Assembly: GCF_022682495.2 (NCBI RefSeq)
Contig: NC_071391.1
Location: forward strand, 13,677,680 to 13,741,679
From: Desmodus rotundus
Lineage: Eukaryota > Chordata > Mammalia > Chiroptera > Phyllostomidae
Length of the DNA: 64,000 nt
Direction of reading: 5' to 3'
Made by a program: the position numbers and the translations under genes. Positions 35,601 through 46,995 of the stretch are shown here, one piece after another (within the stretch, counting starts at the first letter, position 1; every line of letters begins with the position of its first letter). The notes under the pieces are model-generated. The model did not search any database, was not told where the DNA came from, and saw only the letters and a program-made list of their open reading frames with translations.

Positions 35601-38600
35601 GGTGGGGGGTTGGGGCTGGGACAAGGGAGGGGACGCAGCCTCACATGAGATTCTCTGCAGGGGGAGCTAAGAGTCACAAGGCCCAAACTAACCCCTGCTC
35701 ACACATGGCTCGGCCCCTGGCAGCACAGGCAGGATGTCCAAGGGCCTGGGGAGTACACAGGCTGGACATTTCCAGGACAGCGTGGAAGAGGGACTAGCAG
35801 AGGCCTGAGCCACACCCTGGGCATTCTTGTGTTTTCAGAGCTTTGCTTGGCCTTCTCTCCACCATTCATTCCAGAAAGAACCAAGTCTATACATCCCTGT
35901 GTCTCCCCAAGCCTTTCACCCCACAGGGAGTGGAAGCTGCCTCCTCAAAGGACTTGCCCTGCCCTCCCCTAGCTGGGTTCATGTGAGTCACTACCTAGCA
36001 CACTCTGTTAGAACCGGTCAGGGAAGGCCATGTTCTAGAAGGTTCCATGGGCTCGGTGAAAGAGGCCGGGATCTGCTGGAGCCAGGCCACTAGGCATTAG
36101 GACGGTGTACCCCAGTGGCGTTGCCCCAAATATTGCCAATCCTTCAAGGGTCTGCCTGCCACCCTAGAAAGCCAGCCTGGGGAAGACGTGTCCTCCTGAG
36201 GCCCTGAACGAGGGGGCGGCACCTACCATGAGGCAGGTCCCGGTCTGGGTGGCGGCCATCTTGTAAGGTCGGGAGATCTTGTTGGTGACCAGAGTCTGGA
36301 GTTTCTGCAGCTGCTGCAGCAGGGTCCTGAGGAGGGCACAGCGGTCACCCGGCGGGCTCCGGCCCAGCAGGCATCTCTGCCTCCTGGAGCTCTCTGGGGA
36401 AGCACCTGGGCTGGCTGCAGACTTGGCTTCCCCACCAGGTGCCCATTGAATCAAGACAGATAAGGTCACCTCCTGCTTGGCTCCTCTGTGGTGTGGCTTG
36501 GAACCTGGGGCCTGCCTTGTGGTGGAGAGCGGGGCCACCCAGTGGGAGCTCGGGGACGCCCTGTGATGCTCCTGGCCAAAGTGGGGACTGGAGGAAGGCC
36601 TGTCCCACCTGGGCTGGGGCCACCTTTTTCTTGCCCCACAGCAGCCACAGCTAAATTGACCTTCCTCCTTTGTTCCCACAACAGCCTGAGTGGAGAAGGA
36701 CACATTTGTCTGGCACACAGAGAGTGTCCAGTAAATGGCAGCTACCATTTTTAATTTTATTGCTGTTTTTGCATTTATCACAGCACCTGTAACACTTCCT
36801 TTATTTATGGCTTTCCATGCTAGTCTTTTCAGCTAACTATGGGCTCCCTGAATAAGGACTGGGTTCCACCTGGCATGGTCTCCTTGGGGCACACACAGGA
36901 GGTACTCAACCCATGCTGGGTGAGCAAGCATTTAATCATCTCTTTCCTCCACCCAGCCGGGTGGAGGGGGTTGCAGTTCCCATAATGCACAGCAGGTGGC
37001 GAAATAGCTCCAAGAGCCTGGCCAAATTTGGGGCCAGAGAGGAATCTGAGCCTGAGGGAGGTAGAGGGTTGAGGGTTCCTGGCTCCCCTTCCCTGAGCAG
37101 GGGGCATTCCCCAGGCCAACCAGGGGAGTAGCTGGATCCTTCTGGAGAAGCTGAGAGAGAAGGAAGGAAAGAAGGAAAAAGCCTTCTGTTGAGCACCTGC
37201 TGCATACCAGCTGTTGTCTATTTATTTTAATGAATCCCAGCAAATAATCATTAAAGACCTACTGTGGACTCATGGCTGGCCACTATCAGGAGTTCAGAAT
37301 AACAACAATAAAAACAGAAAAACATGAATTGAGCATTTTTAAACGCCAAGTACAGTGGTGGGCCCTTTAGTTACACTGTCTCATTGAATCTTTACGTGAA
37401 TGCCGTGGTCGCCATTTAGACAAAGAAGCTGGGCCCGATCGCTAAGCGCAGAGTGGAGCAGGAATGCAGAGCTCTGACCTTGTGCAGCTACTTCATGCCA
37501 GGCGCTGTGCCTACACTAGTGCTTTTCAGACTTCACTGTGTATGTGAATCACCTAAGGATCTTGTTGAGATGCAGATTCTGACCCAGGGAGGTCTGGGGA
37601 GAGTCCCGACATTGTGCATTTCTTAGAAGCCCCCAGTGTTACTGATGCTGTTAGTCCGAGAAGCTCGCTTGGAGTGGTAAGTGTCTACACTGGTGGTTCT
37701 AACTCTGGGCTGCAACAGAATTAGCTGGAGGGCTCATTAAAACAGATTTCTGAGCCCTGACCCTGGAGTTCCTGCCTCAGCAGCCCTGGTGTGAGGCTGG
37801 GAAATAAGTACTTGCAACAAGTTCCCGGGGGGAGGCTGCCGCCAGTGGCCTGAGGACCACGCTTTGAAACCACCGCTCTACACCATCTCACTCAAAGCTT
37901 CTCAGCAGCCCTGCCGGGTGTGTAGAGCGATATGTGGATGAAGAAGAATGGGGGTCCTGGGCTGCAGGGTTCTTGTTTCTGGGGTTCATCTTGAACTCAG
38001 TTACCTCTCCTCTCTCCTGCCTGCCCCCCAGAGCCATGCCAGAGCCAGGCACTGGCTGCAGAAGGCAGGGCAGGGCGGGATGCAGGGGGCAGCACCCACC
38101 TGTTGGCATTCTCCAGGGTCTCCACCTTCTTCCACAGTTCGTTGTTCTCTGATGTGAATGTCTCCACCCTGTGGGGGCCAGCAGGCGCAGGCTCAGGGGC
38201 AGCCCCCAGATTAGCTGCTGCCCCTGGGACATGGGAAGAAGGGACTGGGGAGAGCAGGACAGTCTGGGGAGTAGGGCCCAGGCCGCCACCCCACCCAGGA
38301 CCCTTACTTTTTTTCTAGACACTCCACGTATTCCTTCTTCTTACGGCGGCTCTCCTGGGCCGAGATCTAGAGGGGGAGGCCGCCCAAACAGGGGTTACCA
38401 TGGCCACAGATCCACTTCCTGGGCCGATTCCCCCCCCCCCCCAATTTCAGGGCTGGCATCACCAGGGGGTCACAGGCCCCCGCCCACCAAGGCAGCCCCA
38501 GGGCAGAGCCGGGATCCAGCTCTTGCTTTACCTTGTTCTTGATTTTCCTGCGGACCCTCTTCAAGGCCTTCTCCTCGGCTTTGGTGAGGGGGAGTTTCGT

Positions 38601-41600
38601 GGGGATGGGGTAGCCCTCAGCAATCAGGGTGCGCTTCTCCTCCTCCGTCAGGAGCAGTGGCCCTGAAGTCCCCTGTAATTTCTGTGGGAAATAGGACACG
38701 ATGGTTAGCAACCAGACAGCCCTGGGTTCAAATTCAAGCTCTGCCATTTGTTATTCTGTGTGTGACCCAGGCAAAATACTCAACTCTCTGAGCCTCAGGT
38801 TCCTCATCTGAAAAAGGGGTAGATCTGAATTAAATCTAATAGCATGTACCAAGTGCTTAGGATGAGGCTGGGAGCCCAGTGTATTAGGCACTTGGTGCAC
38901 TGTTGGGGGCTTCCTAGACCCCACCTTGAAATTCATAGCCTCAAAACCCCCATATCCGGGTCCCCTAAATGGCAGCCTCCTCCCACCCCTGCAGTCTTGA
39001 CTGGAAAGGCTCCACACCCATCCTGGGGCTCAGGGCCTAGCCTCCTGCACACGCTCCCCAAGCAGTGGTCCTTGGAGGCAGCTGGGCCATTCCCTGGACA
39101 TCAGGGAAGTTCTAGTCCCGGCTCTGCAACAGTGTGGGTTCAGCAGGACTAGAAGATTCTCACCGCCGTCTGCCAGGCAGGCACCTCTCTGAATTCTGAT
39201 GGGGGTCAGGAGTGGGGCTCCCCAGGCCCTTCCCCGCTGGTTGTGTGCTGGAGTGGACGTACCCAATTATTTTCCCCAGACCCACCCTCAGCTGCTTACG
39301 TGAGGGGCTGTGAGGAGGGGCGAGGTGGAGATAGCCGTGGAAGAGCGGGCCATGGGCCGGACAGGGCTGGAGGGGGGCAGAGAGCGGGGACTCTGGGAGC
39401 CGTCACTGTCACTTCCATGGCTGCTGGGGGGCGTCGGAGGCATCTGCACCAGGTCCTCTGGGGAGAGGAGGGGGAGCCAGGTTAGCAGGGCTGCATCCCA
39501 GCTCTGCTGGGGCCTCAGAGCTCAGCAGAGCCTGGGCCCAAGCCAGCCCCGATGTTGTGGTCAAGATTGCTGGGGCCTTGACCAGCCGTAGCAGCAAAGG
39601 CCCCTCTTGGTGTCCGAAAGGTGGGAGCTGACACCCCAGAAGCTGATTCCCGGGTGCCACCTTATCTCTGACACCAGAGGCCTGGCTTTTTTCAGCCTGA
39701 TCCTCAGTGTGCGAAGCGGTCAAGGAGACTGGATTCTTGGAGGCCCTCCCCCATCCCTGACTTCTCAGGGTCCCAGGGCCTTTGAGCCTCCAGCTGGGCA
39801 ACCCCAGGAGGAGACTGGAGTCTGCCTGCAGCCAGACCCCTGGGGATCAGGCTGGACCAGCAGCAGCCTCTGTCCCTTCTTTCCTCCCACCCCGAAATGT
39901 TTAGCCATAAGTACCCCAGCGTTTCCATTTCTGACTTCAGGCTATGGGCTTTCAGCAGAGCTATGGGCTCCCCTCTGTGCTGCCCCTCTGTGGCCACAGC
40001 ACCAGGAAGTCTGACACTCGGCAGGTGGTCAGGAGGGAGGCTTGGCAGAGCTTAGCTGCAGGGAAAGCCCCCAGGGTAGCACAGAATGCCCAGATTTATG
40101 GGTGGATGGACGGATGGACGGAGAGATGGATAGGTAAGTGAATGGCAACAGATTGGCCTTCGGTTAGTGAATGATCGGGGGTTAGCCAAGAGGGCGAGCG
40201 GGTATTGACCGTAGGGATGAAGAGTGGGCAAGCAGTGGGGAAGGATGTTCTGGAGAGAGGTGGGGTTGTGGAGGGAGTTGCGTGTGCTGAACCAAGGTAG
40301 CAGGGATGCCGTCTGCCTAAGACTGGAGGGGAAGGGTCCCTCTCTGGACACACTCTCACCTGGTGTCACTTTGAGGAACTGGTTCACCTCCTGGGGCTCT
40401 GCTTTGATCACTGGCAGCTGAGTCATCTCTGCCGGGGCCTGAGGAAGAGACAGGTACAGCTCCATCAGCTGCCCTGGGGGCTGTCCCCCAGGGGACATCC
40501 ACCTCATCTCCTTCCCTGAGGCTGGTGGCCCTTCCTGCTCAACAGGGGAGGTTAGCAGGCTTAGAGTTCTGGGCATCGCCCGGAGGGAGCAGAGGCAAGT
40601 TCCTGCCTTTCGAGGCAAGGCTCGGAGAAGCCCTGTCGGATCTACGGGAAGAGAACAGCGTAGCTCAGAGAAGGAGGGCTTCCTGTGGCCTTTGAGGCCA
40701 GTGCTGTCTTCTTGGCAGAGACTGACCCTGCACCGACTGTGAAGGCCCCACAGGCCTTGGCGAGTGGGTTGCCATGAGAATGAGAGGTAATGTCTGCCAC
40801 ACTGTAGCTGTTCAATGACAGGTAACAAAAGCACAGATGAAGGAGGCATTAACCGGCTGGTGGCTGAGAACGCTCCCTGAGCAATTGAAGTTTGAACTAA
40901 GTCCCGAGGGATACACAGGAGTATTGCAGATAAAGGAGAGGGCAGGCAGTGAGTGGGTGGAAAGGCATTCCAGCCCGAGGGAAGAGCATCTGCAAAGGCA
41001 CAGAGGCTGGACAGAGCATGGCTGGATCTGGAAACTGCAAGTATTCGGGGTGTCCAGGATGTGGGGATGTATGTTGGGGTGGAGGACTCGAAAGCCAGAC
41101 CGGAAGATCGGGGTGGGAGTGAAATCCAGACAAAGAAGTGTGAAGCAGCGAGGAGCCCCTAATGGGTTTTAAGCAAGAGACTGACAGAATTCGATTTACA
41201 CTTTAAACAACACGCATTCCTATTTCTTTCTATTCCGACTTGCTGTTCCAGAAAGGATTTCAGGATGCCCTGTGGCTTCCCGCCAACATGCACGTCAGTT
41301 TGAGGAAGGCACCGTGTTGGGTGCCGGATTGCAGGACCGTCTCTGCCCTCAGGGTCTGCAGCCGGTACAGGCAGGCTGTGACATTGTGAGAGGGACAAGG
41401 AATCCCGAATTAGTCAGAGGAGTAACAATCACAGGTTCAAGTTGGTAGGGACCTGGGAGGTTTCCTGGTCTGTGTCCCAGCTCAGCCCTCAAATCACACG
41501 AGGGGACTGTGATGCAGAAGGGTGACGGCACTTATGGGGGTGATGGTAGTGCTTTGGAGTCTGGTGGCCGAGCCTGGGGTGCAGCCCCCTTGTTCCTGAC

Positions 41601-44600
41601 TGTGTGGGGTGGGGCAAGTTGCTTAACATCTTGAGCCTTGGTTTCCTTCCCTAAGGCACGTACCCAACCTCTAAGACCCAGACTGCTGCTGCTGCGCTGC
41701 CCTCCCTTCCTGCTTCAGTGAGGCCCAAGGCGTTGCTGAGCCAGTCTTGGGTCTGTTCGCAGGAGATCCTCCACATTTGCATCCAACCCTTGATCCCTGG
41801 GGACAGTGGTGGGGCAAGGAGGGGTTGGGAGGGGCTCACAGGCCAGCTTGTGGCCACACTCTACCAGGTGAGCCATGCGGCCAGTGGGGGAAGGGCCAGC
41901 CCTGTCCAGAGGAGGGATTTATGATAATCCTTGCAGTGTAGACTCAGGGACGGAAGCTCCTTAGAGGTAGCTCACGTGGCCATTTAATACAGAAGGAGAC
42001 TGAGTGTCGTGGGCCCCAGGCCCACGTGAGAGCCTGGCAGGGCCTCTCCAGGGGCCTGTGCTCCGGGCCTCACGTCCTCAGAAGGGTCTTCAGACATCAA
42101 CTTGGATCTACAGCTGACTGCCGTTCTGTCTCTCTCATGTGGGGGCAGCATGAGAGTGTGGGTGGAAAATATTAATCTCATGAAATCAAACAACCGAAAG
42201 ATTCTACATTTACATTTTGGTCTTTCAAAAATGCTGATGCTTTGAGGAAATCAAGGGGCCGGGGCGAGCTCCATCTCTGGACTCTGGGCGTGGTCCCTGA
42301 CGCCCAGCTCGGCCTGTGCCCCATGGGCCTCTTCAACACACAGTGAGGGTGCCCGCTTACTGGGAGGGCGCTGTGGTTTGTGCGAAGTCTAGATGGTGCA
42401 GGGGCCGCCCAAGGGGGCGGCAGGGGCCCAGACTGGGAGTTCCGACCCTTAGTCCTGAGGGTCATGTTGCTCCCTGTTCCAGGAGCCCCGGGCTGCACAG
42501 GCCTTCGGACACTTCTTCCCACAGAGACCCCCCCCCCACTCAGCCACTCCAAAACAGTCCCCAGGCTCACCTGGTGGGGAATAGGCAGCCTGGACAGGGG
42601 GCTGAGGCCCAGCAGCGGGGTGGTGGCCATGGCGGCAGTGGCGGCCATGGCTGAGGAGGCGGCCAGAGGGTCCACAGGCAGCTCCAGGCTCTGCTCCTGC
42701 TTCACCATGACGGAGCACAGCTTGTGTCCCAGCACCCAGGCTCCACGCTCCATGTCTGGGGGAGGGGGCAGGACCCAGGCTCAGGGACTCCAGGGGCACA
42801 GGGCTCAGCCACGCTCCTGTGCCCTGGGAGCCAGAAGTGAGGGCATCTTCTTCATTCAGCAGCTTACAGACTGGGCTTGGCCAACAGACCTGGACACCTA
42901 ACTGGCTGTGTGACCTTAGGCAAGTTGTTTAACCTCTCTGAGCCTTTGCTTTCTCATCTGTAGAAGTGCCTGTTCAGAAGTAAACCTTCAATAAACAGTA
43001 GCTATTGTCAGTACACTGATTGCTATTCAGTAAACATTTGCTGAGCACTGTGCTCGGTGCTGGGCACCTAGTGAGAGTCAGATGCATTTTAGTGCAGTTG
43101 GAATGGAAAGGAAATGGGGTCAGAGAGGCCAGCAGAGGTGGCACCACCTTGGTGACTGTGCTCAGAGCTGTGACTTTGTCCTAAAGGCAATGAGGTGGCA
43201 CTGAAGAGTTTTAAGTGAGCTCTCAGATTTGCAATGCTAAAAAACATCACTTGCCTCTGGGCGGAGGCTAGACTGGGGCAGGAAGGATAGAGGAGGGGAA
43301 ACTGTAGGAGTCTGTTGAAATTGTCCCACTAGATAGAGAAGACTAGGCCTGAGCAAAGGCAGTGGGGTAGGGATGGAGAGGGTGGAACACACTGGAGAAA
43401 TTTAGAAGGGAGAATTCATAGGACCTGGGGACTGGGGTCTTGGGGGTGGGCGTGATGGGTGATGCTCAGATCTCCCTATCTAGCATCCACCACCTCCTGG
43501 CCTCACCTGGGCCACGGGGCTGGCAGACATCACCCCTTTTCCTGCTGGGTGCCCACAGTCCTCCACCCCAGCTTGTGGCGGCCCCAGCACCTGAAAGCCA
43601 GAGAAGCACTGGTAAGGCAGGGGCCTGGGGAGCCAGCAAGGGAAGAGCTCCAGGGGACTCTGGTCTTCAGGACCCACTGTGGGTGGGGAGAGGGGTCAAC
43701 GGCTGCCCGATCCCACCTCAGAGGCCAGGCCCCACCCTGCTGGGAGCCTGAGTGCCCAGTTCTGGGCCACAGGCTGCCCTTGGGCTGCAGGAACACCCAC
43801 AATCTTCCCAAATTACAGGGCCAGCCCGCTGACCTCCGGGAAGCTGCCCCCTGCAAAGGGCCCACAAATGAATTACTCTAAAAATAGATTGGGGGTGTCC
43901 AAGGAGTTGCTGGGCTGGAAATGTGGGGGTGGAGGGAGAACTCACCCTGGGAGGGAGGCCATCCCACACCCTGCTCTTCCCTGGCTGCTCCTGAGGCCCC
44001 AATGAGGCGACCTCAGAGTTCTTAGCTGAGGCCAGGACGCAAAGAGAAGCTGAGACCTCAGCAACCACAAGCCCTAAAGACATTTAAAACCCCAAGAGGT
44101 GTCCCTGCCCTGAGGGACGGGGTTCGGGAGTGGGTACAAAGGCCAGTCTCTGCCCTGGGGGACCTCTGGAACCCTCAGAAGCAGCTCACACCCTGCGCCC
44201 GGCGCTGAGCCCCCGGCACATGTGAACTCATTTATTCCCTCCAGAAATCCTATGGGGCAGGTACTGCTGCTTTCCCATTTCATAGATGAGAATATTAAGA
44301 AAATCACTCAAGACCATTGTCCTCTGAGGGGAAAGAGGAATAAAGACCACTACAGTATGAATAGGACTTTTACAGCCACAATGAAAACAGCCACTAATTA
44401 CAATATATGTTGTGTGCTGGGCGCTGAGCACGGTACTTTACATATTTTTACCCCTGTCTGGAATTCTCAAGCCACATGCTAGCTTTATTTTATAACTGAG
44501 GAAACAGAAGCCCAGGGAGGTTAAGAGACTTGCCCAAGATCACACAGAAGCTGGCGGGAGCATGAGGGCAGACACCAAAGCCTGTGTGGTTCCCAGCCCA

Positions 44601-45841
44601 GTGCCCCTTACTGCCCCCTTGAGGCCAGCTGACGTGGTGGCGGCAGTCCCTACTGTGCGTTGTACTGTGCGTGCGGCCTAAACAACTGGGCTTTCCTGAA
44701 TTCTCGTTTTCCTCATCAGAGAAGTGGGGACTATGGTAAAAGTGACTCCCGCCTCACCTATGAGTTGTGGGAAACGGATGAGCAGCTAGCAGGGAAGCAC
44801 TCTGCAACCTGGAGGGCACTATGGAAATGTTGGCTGCTGCTCCCACTGCTCGAGGAAGATGCCAGGCTGACAGAGGCTGGGAGGTAGGCCCACAATCACC
44901 CAGCCGAGCACAGGGGGCCGGGGTCACCTGTTTGAGGAAATGGCCAAAGGGACCATTTCCAGGTGGGGCACAGTCCTGAGCTCTCGAATGTTGATGACGT
45001 GAGAGAAAAGACTCCAAGGGCCCTTTGCTTAAAATCAAGGCAGGTGGGGGGGATGGGGGAGCTTTAGAGAACCCCACCTTCAGTAATAAAAGTAGGCACA
45101 GGAGTCTCTCCCAGGTGGCATCTCAGAGGACATCACAGTATGAGGAGGTGGGAAGGTTCCATGTAGAGTCTTGGTAGCTTGTGCATATTTACCGTTGAAT
45201 TCCCCTCACCATTTTCTCTAAGTCAGGGGTTCTCAGACCCCGGTGTGCTTCAGAATCCCCTGGAAGGCTGAGCTCTACCCACAGGGTGTCTGATCCAGCA
45301 GGTGGGGGGGCACCGGGGGATGTGCATTTCTAACAAATTCCCAGGTGATGTTGCTGGCCTGGGAACCACCCTTTGCACAGCACTGGCCAAAGTCAGCAAC
45401 GGACTCTTGAGAAGTGCCCGAATGGGTTTGATTGGAGGGAGAACAAAAAAGCAGGAAGCAGTGTCACTGAGAGGTGTTTGTGGGTGGCTCCCTGGGGGCC
45501 TCTGGGAGTCTCAGCCTCTAGTACACACCCCACCCCCAGTCCCTCAGTAGCTTCCTTCTCTCCTGGGCCTGCTGGGCCTGTGCTGGCCCTGGGCCCTTCC
45601 ACCCTTTCTTACCTTGGGTGGTGTCCTCCATCTTGATGGGCACGAGGGGGCTCTGAGGTGCTGAGTCACCGCTCAGGGAGTAGCTGTGCTCAGCCTGGAT
45701 GCCTGGCGTGGGCGAGTCCAGTTCCATGTCCAGGAGAGGGCTCTTCTCATCCAGCACGGGGTCATCGAAGAAACTGCTGAACAGGTCGTTGGAGAAGTCC
45801 TCCATGTTCTCCGCGAAGTGGTCCAGGTGCTCAGGGAAATG
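32649..45841 (-). CDS. CREB3L1: CREB3L1 (OASIS), exons 2-12 of a membrane-bound bZIP transcription factor
   Basis: CREB3L1 is an ER-resident type II membrane protein of the CREB3 family. After ER stress it moves to the Golgi, is cut by S1P and S2P, and its N-terminal part enters the nucleus to activate secretory and collagen genes. Eleven exons are seen here, and their coding lengths add to 1461 nt (486 residues plus stop). Adding the 34-residue human exon 1 gives 520 aa against 519 in human. In that numbering, the basic region is about 292-316 and the leucine zipper has heptads L318, F325, L332, L339, L346 and L353. One membrane span lies at about 375-395, an S1P-type RSLL site at 423-426, and lumenal N-glycosylation sequons (NGS, NTT) near the C-terminus. 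All internal splice sites are GT/AG and in phase, with no stop or frameshift, so the gene looks intact. Exon 1 is outside the window to the right. The paralogue CREB3L2 fits less well, because exon 2 and the C-terminus read as CREB3L1. Confidence 0.96.
32866..33133 (-). CDS. CREB3L1: CREB3L1 exon 11 (lumenal domain with S1P site)
   Basis: This exon has 268 nt, residues about 420-508. It opens [16 protein letters not shown] is the site-1 protease recognition sequence. It continues with the conserved lumenal stretch [20 protein letters not shown] and ends KEWFHD plus a split Arg codon. It contains [10 protein letters not shown] with an NGS sequon. Compared with the human protein as I recall it, there is one extra residue (V) after KD, which explains the predicted 520 aa length. 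Confidence 0.95.
33198..33415 (+). repeat. MIR fragment in CREB3L1 intron 10
   Basis: It shows gtgtgacctcgggcaagtca, tgagcctcagcttgttcacc and tgtaaaatagggatac. Confidence 0.75.
34460..34630 (-). repeat. MIR fragment in CREB3L1 intron 10
   Basis: Antisense: tcatttaatctttaccgtaa, then ggcccaaggtcatgcagtta. Confidence 0.7.
35155..35281 (-). CDS. CREB3L1: CREB3L1 exon 10 (transmembrane segment)
   Basis: This exon has 127 nt (42 codons plus one base), residues about 378-419. [20 protein letters not shown] forms most of the single ER membrane helix, with the Pro/Cys motif used by site-2 protease at its lumenal end. The lumenal start [11 protein letters not shown] follows, and the exon ends SQ plus A of the next Met codon. 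Confidence 0.95.
36227..36326 (-). CDS. CREB3L1: CREB3L1 exon 9 (end of zipper, pre-membrane linker)
   Basis: This exon has 100 nt, residues about 344-377. It finishes the zipper ([13 protein letters not shown]), continues with the basic linker [15 protein letters not shown], and ends TCLM, which begins the membrane span. Acceptor cctcag and donor gtaggt are present. Confidence 0.95.
37285..37490 (-). repeat. MIR fragment in CREB3L1 intron 8
   Basis: Antisense MIR wording from tgtctcattgaatctttacg to gtggagcaggaatgcagagc. Confidence 0.55.
37510..37680 (+). mobile_element. MER5-type hAT MITE
   Basis: Typical MER5 wording: tgtgaatcacctaaggatct and then tgttgagatgcagattctga, in CREB3L1 intron 8. 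A second copy follows at once. Confidence 0.7.
37688..37885 (+). mobile_element. MER5-type hAT MITE, second copy
   Basis: It starts ggtggttctaactctgggct, contains ggagggctcattaaaacaga, and ends accacgctttgaaaccaccg. Confidence 0.7.
38100..38168 (-). CDS. CREB3L1: CREB3L1 exon 8 (leucine zipper)
   Basis: This exon has 69 nt, residues about 321-343: [20 protein letters not shown] and then AN, with split codons at both ends. It provides the zipper positions F325, L332 and L339. Acceptor cccacag and donor gtggg are present. Confidence 0.95.
38308..38366 (-). CDS. CREB3L1: CREB3L1 exon 7 (core of basic region)
   Basis: This exon has 59 nt, residues about 302-320, reading [19 protein letters not shown] plus a split lysine codon. 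It contains the [16 protein letters not shown]-contact core, with N300 coming from exon 6. Acceptor ctctag and donor gtaagg are canonical. Confidence 0.95.
38430..38442. repeat. Poly-C tract in CREB3L1 intron 6
   Basis: 13 C residues within the 165-base intron between exons 6 and 7; G-rich on the transcribed RNA strand. Confidence 0.95.
38532..38681 (-). CDS. CREB3L1: CREB3L1 exon 6 (conserved N-flank of bZIP and start of basic region)
   Basis: This exon is exactly 50 codons, residues about 252-301, starting [19 protein letters not shown] and ending [10 protein letters not shown]. The [21 protein letters not shown] segment is the conserved extension that marks CREB3-family proteins just before the basic region. 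The exon ends in phase 0 within the DNA-binding region. Confidence 0.96.
38705..38865 (+). repeat. MIR fragment in CREB3L1 intron 5
   Basis: It shows tgggttcaaattcaagctct, then ctctgagcctcaggttcctc. Confidence 0.75.
39300..39457 (-). CDS. CREB3L1: CREB3L1 exon 5 (Ser/Pro-rich)
   Basis: This exon has 158 nt and codes for residues about 199-251. It opens [20 protein letters not shown], which contains a Ser/Pro degron-like segment typical of the family, and ends SPLLTAPH at a codon boundary before gtaag. No adjacent ORF extends it. Confidence 0.94.
40100..40142. repeat. Degenerate (TGGA)n repeat
   Basis: ggatggacggatggacgg and related units in CREB3L1 intron 4. Confidence 0.85.
40360..40438 (-). 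CDS. CREB3L1: CREB3L1 exon 4
   Basis: This exon has 79 nt (26 codons plus one base), residues about 173-198. It reads [15 protein letters not shown] then [11 protein letters not shown], between a cctcag acceptor and a gtgag donor. The IKAEP motif fits the psi-K-x-E sumoylation consensus. Confidence 0.93.
42571..42755 (-). CDS. CREB3L1: CREB3L1 exon 3
   Basis: This exon has 185 nt and codes for residues about 111-172, with the first codon split G|AC. It carries [19 protein letters not shown] and then an Ala/Met-rich run ([11 protein letters not shown]) ending SRLPIPHQ. The VKQEQ context resembles the sumoylation-type lysine motif of the family. Acceptor tctggggg-side cag and donor gtgag are canonical. 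The Ala-rich run differs slightly from human. Confidence 0.94.
42875..43025 (+). repeat. MIR fragment in CREB3L1 intron 2
   Basis: It shows gctgtgtgaccttaggcaag, then ttgtttaacctctctgagcc and a truncated tail. Confidence 0.8.
43878..43887 (+). promoter_or_regulatory. Perfect MEF2-type site in CREB3L1 intron 2
   Basis: ctaaaaatag matches the MEF2 consensus YTAWWWWTAR exactly. The surrounding 100 bases carry no repeat that I recognise. Confidence 0.35.
44400..44610 (-). repeat. MIR fragment in CREB3L1 intron 2
   Basis: Antisense: aactgaggaaacagaagccc, then gagacttgcccaagatcaca. Confidence 0.75.
45231..45385 (+). mobile_element. MER5-type hAT MITE in CREB3L1 intron 2
   Basis: It starts caggggttctcagaccccgg, contains gcatttctaacaaattccca, and ends gggaaccaccctttgca. 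Confidence 0.75.
45613..45841 (-). CDS. CREB3L1: CREB3L1 exon 2 (N-terminal activation region)
   Basis: This exon has 229 nt: 76 codons plus one base, residues about 35-110. It starts [12 protein letters not shown] after a cctttcctag acceptor and ends DTTQ plus G before a gtaag donor. The acidic stretch around [16 protein letters not shown] is the conserved N-terminal activation segment. Because the acceptor falls on a codon boundary, exon 1 must end in phase 0. The first methionine in this exon (ATG at 45805) is followed by EDFSNDLF and could start a shorter protein if transcription begins downstream of exon 1. Confidence 0.95.
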
Positions 45842-46264
45842 CTAGGAAAGAGGAGGTGGGGGGCAGCTCAGCTGAGGAAGGGGGTACAGATGCTGCTGTG
45901 GTGGTGCCTCCAGCCCTGCCACCACCACCACTCTTCGCGCCACCTTGAATACCACCTGCAGCAGCACCACCCTCCCTCTTCCCACGTCACTCTACAACTA
46001 GTATCATTTCTACTAATACCGGCACCACTGGCATCACGGGGCCACCACCACCTCCACTGCCACCTCCACTGCCACCTCCAGCTTCAGTGTCGTTATCCTC
46101 CAGGGGAAGCTGTGGATGGTGTGAAAGGACCCCTGGACCAGGTGATGGGATGGGCACAGGGCTCTAGCTCTGGCTCAGTGACCTTGGTCCCATCACTTAG
46201 ATGGCCTGAGTCTTTCTCTCGGTCCACTCGACTTCCTTCAGGGAGGACTAATTATAAAGGAGTA

Positions 46265-46735
46265 ATTATGTCTGCGACAGCATGGATGAACCCAGAGGGT
46301 ATTATGTTACATGAAACAAGCCCGTCGGAGAAAGACAAATGTCACATGATTTCCGTTATATGTGGAGCCTAATGAACAAAACAAACAAACAAACAAACAA
46401 ACAAACAAAATAAAAAGAGACTCAGAGACACAGAGAACAAACTGACAGCTGTCACAGGGAGTTGGGGAGACTGGGTGAGAAAGGTGAAGGCATTAAGCAG
46501 CACAAATCGGTAATTGTGGAATAGCCAGAGATGTAGATTACAGCATAAGGAAAACATCTACCAATAAGATCGTGATAAATATGTATGCAGCCCGGTGGGT
46601 ACTTGAAACAGTAGGGGGGGCCATTCTGTAAAGTATATGATTTTCTAACTGCTTTGCTGTACAAAAGAAACCAATACAGAATAATATTAAATGTAAACTG
46701 TAATGGAAAAATACTGTTTAGAAAAAGAAAAAAAA
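46265..46735 (+). mobile_element. L1 3' end (3' UTR fragment)
   Basis: It starts gcgacagcatggatgaaccc, followed by the L1 landmark words acatgatttccgttatatgt and an expanded (aaac)n run. Then come gagacacagagaacaaactg and ttgctgtacaaaagaaac, and it ends in an A-rich tail at about 46720-46735. Confidence 0.85.
46376..46410. repeat. (AAAC)n microsatellite
   Basis: About eight AAAC units inside the L1 3' UTR fragment. Confidence 0.95.
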
Positions 46736-46995
46736 GAATATGCTCATGGCAGCCAGTTTGCACCTCAAGGGCAGTAGAGTGACCTTTGTATTGTTTTTCG
46801 CTGGGATCAAGGTGGTGGGATTATCGAGGCCTCCACTTCCCTTATTAGCACTGTCCCCACCTGTCCTCCTGCCCCCAGTGTCTCCCTTTTCTAAGCCACT
46901 CTTTATTCCAAGAGATTAGGCTCTGGAGCCATATTACGTGGTGGGTTCGAAGCTTGGCCTCCGAGACTTCTAGCTATGACTCAGTGCCATTCGAA

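Noticed and set aside
40052..40849. 265-codon open frame on the minus strand
   Set aside because: It runs through CREB3L1 exon 4 and its flanking introns. The true coding part is only 40360-40438, as shown by splice sites.
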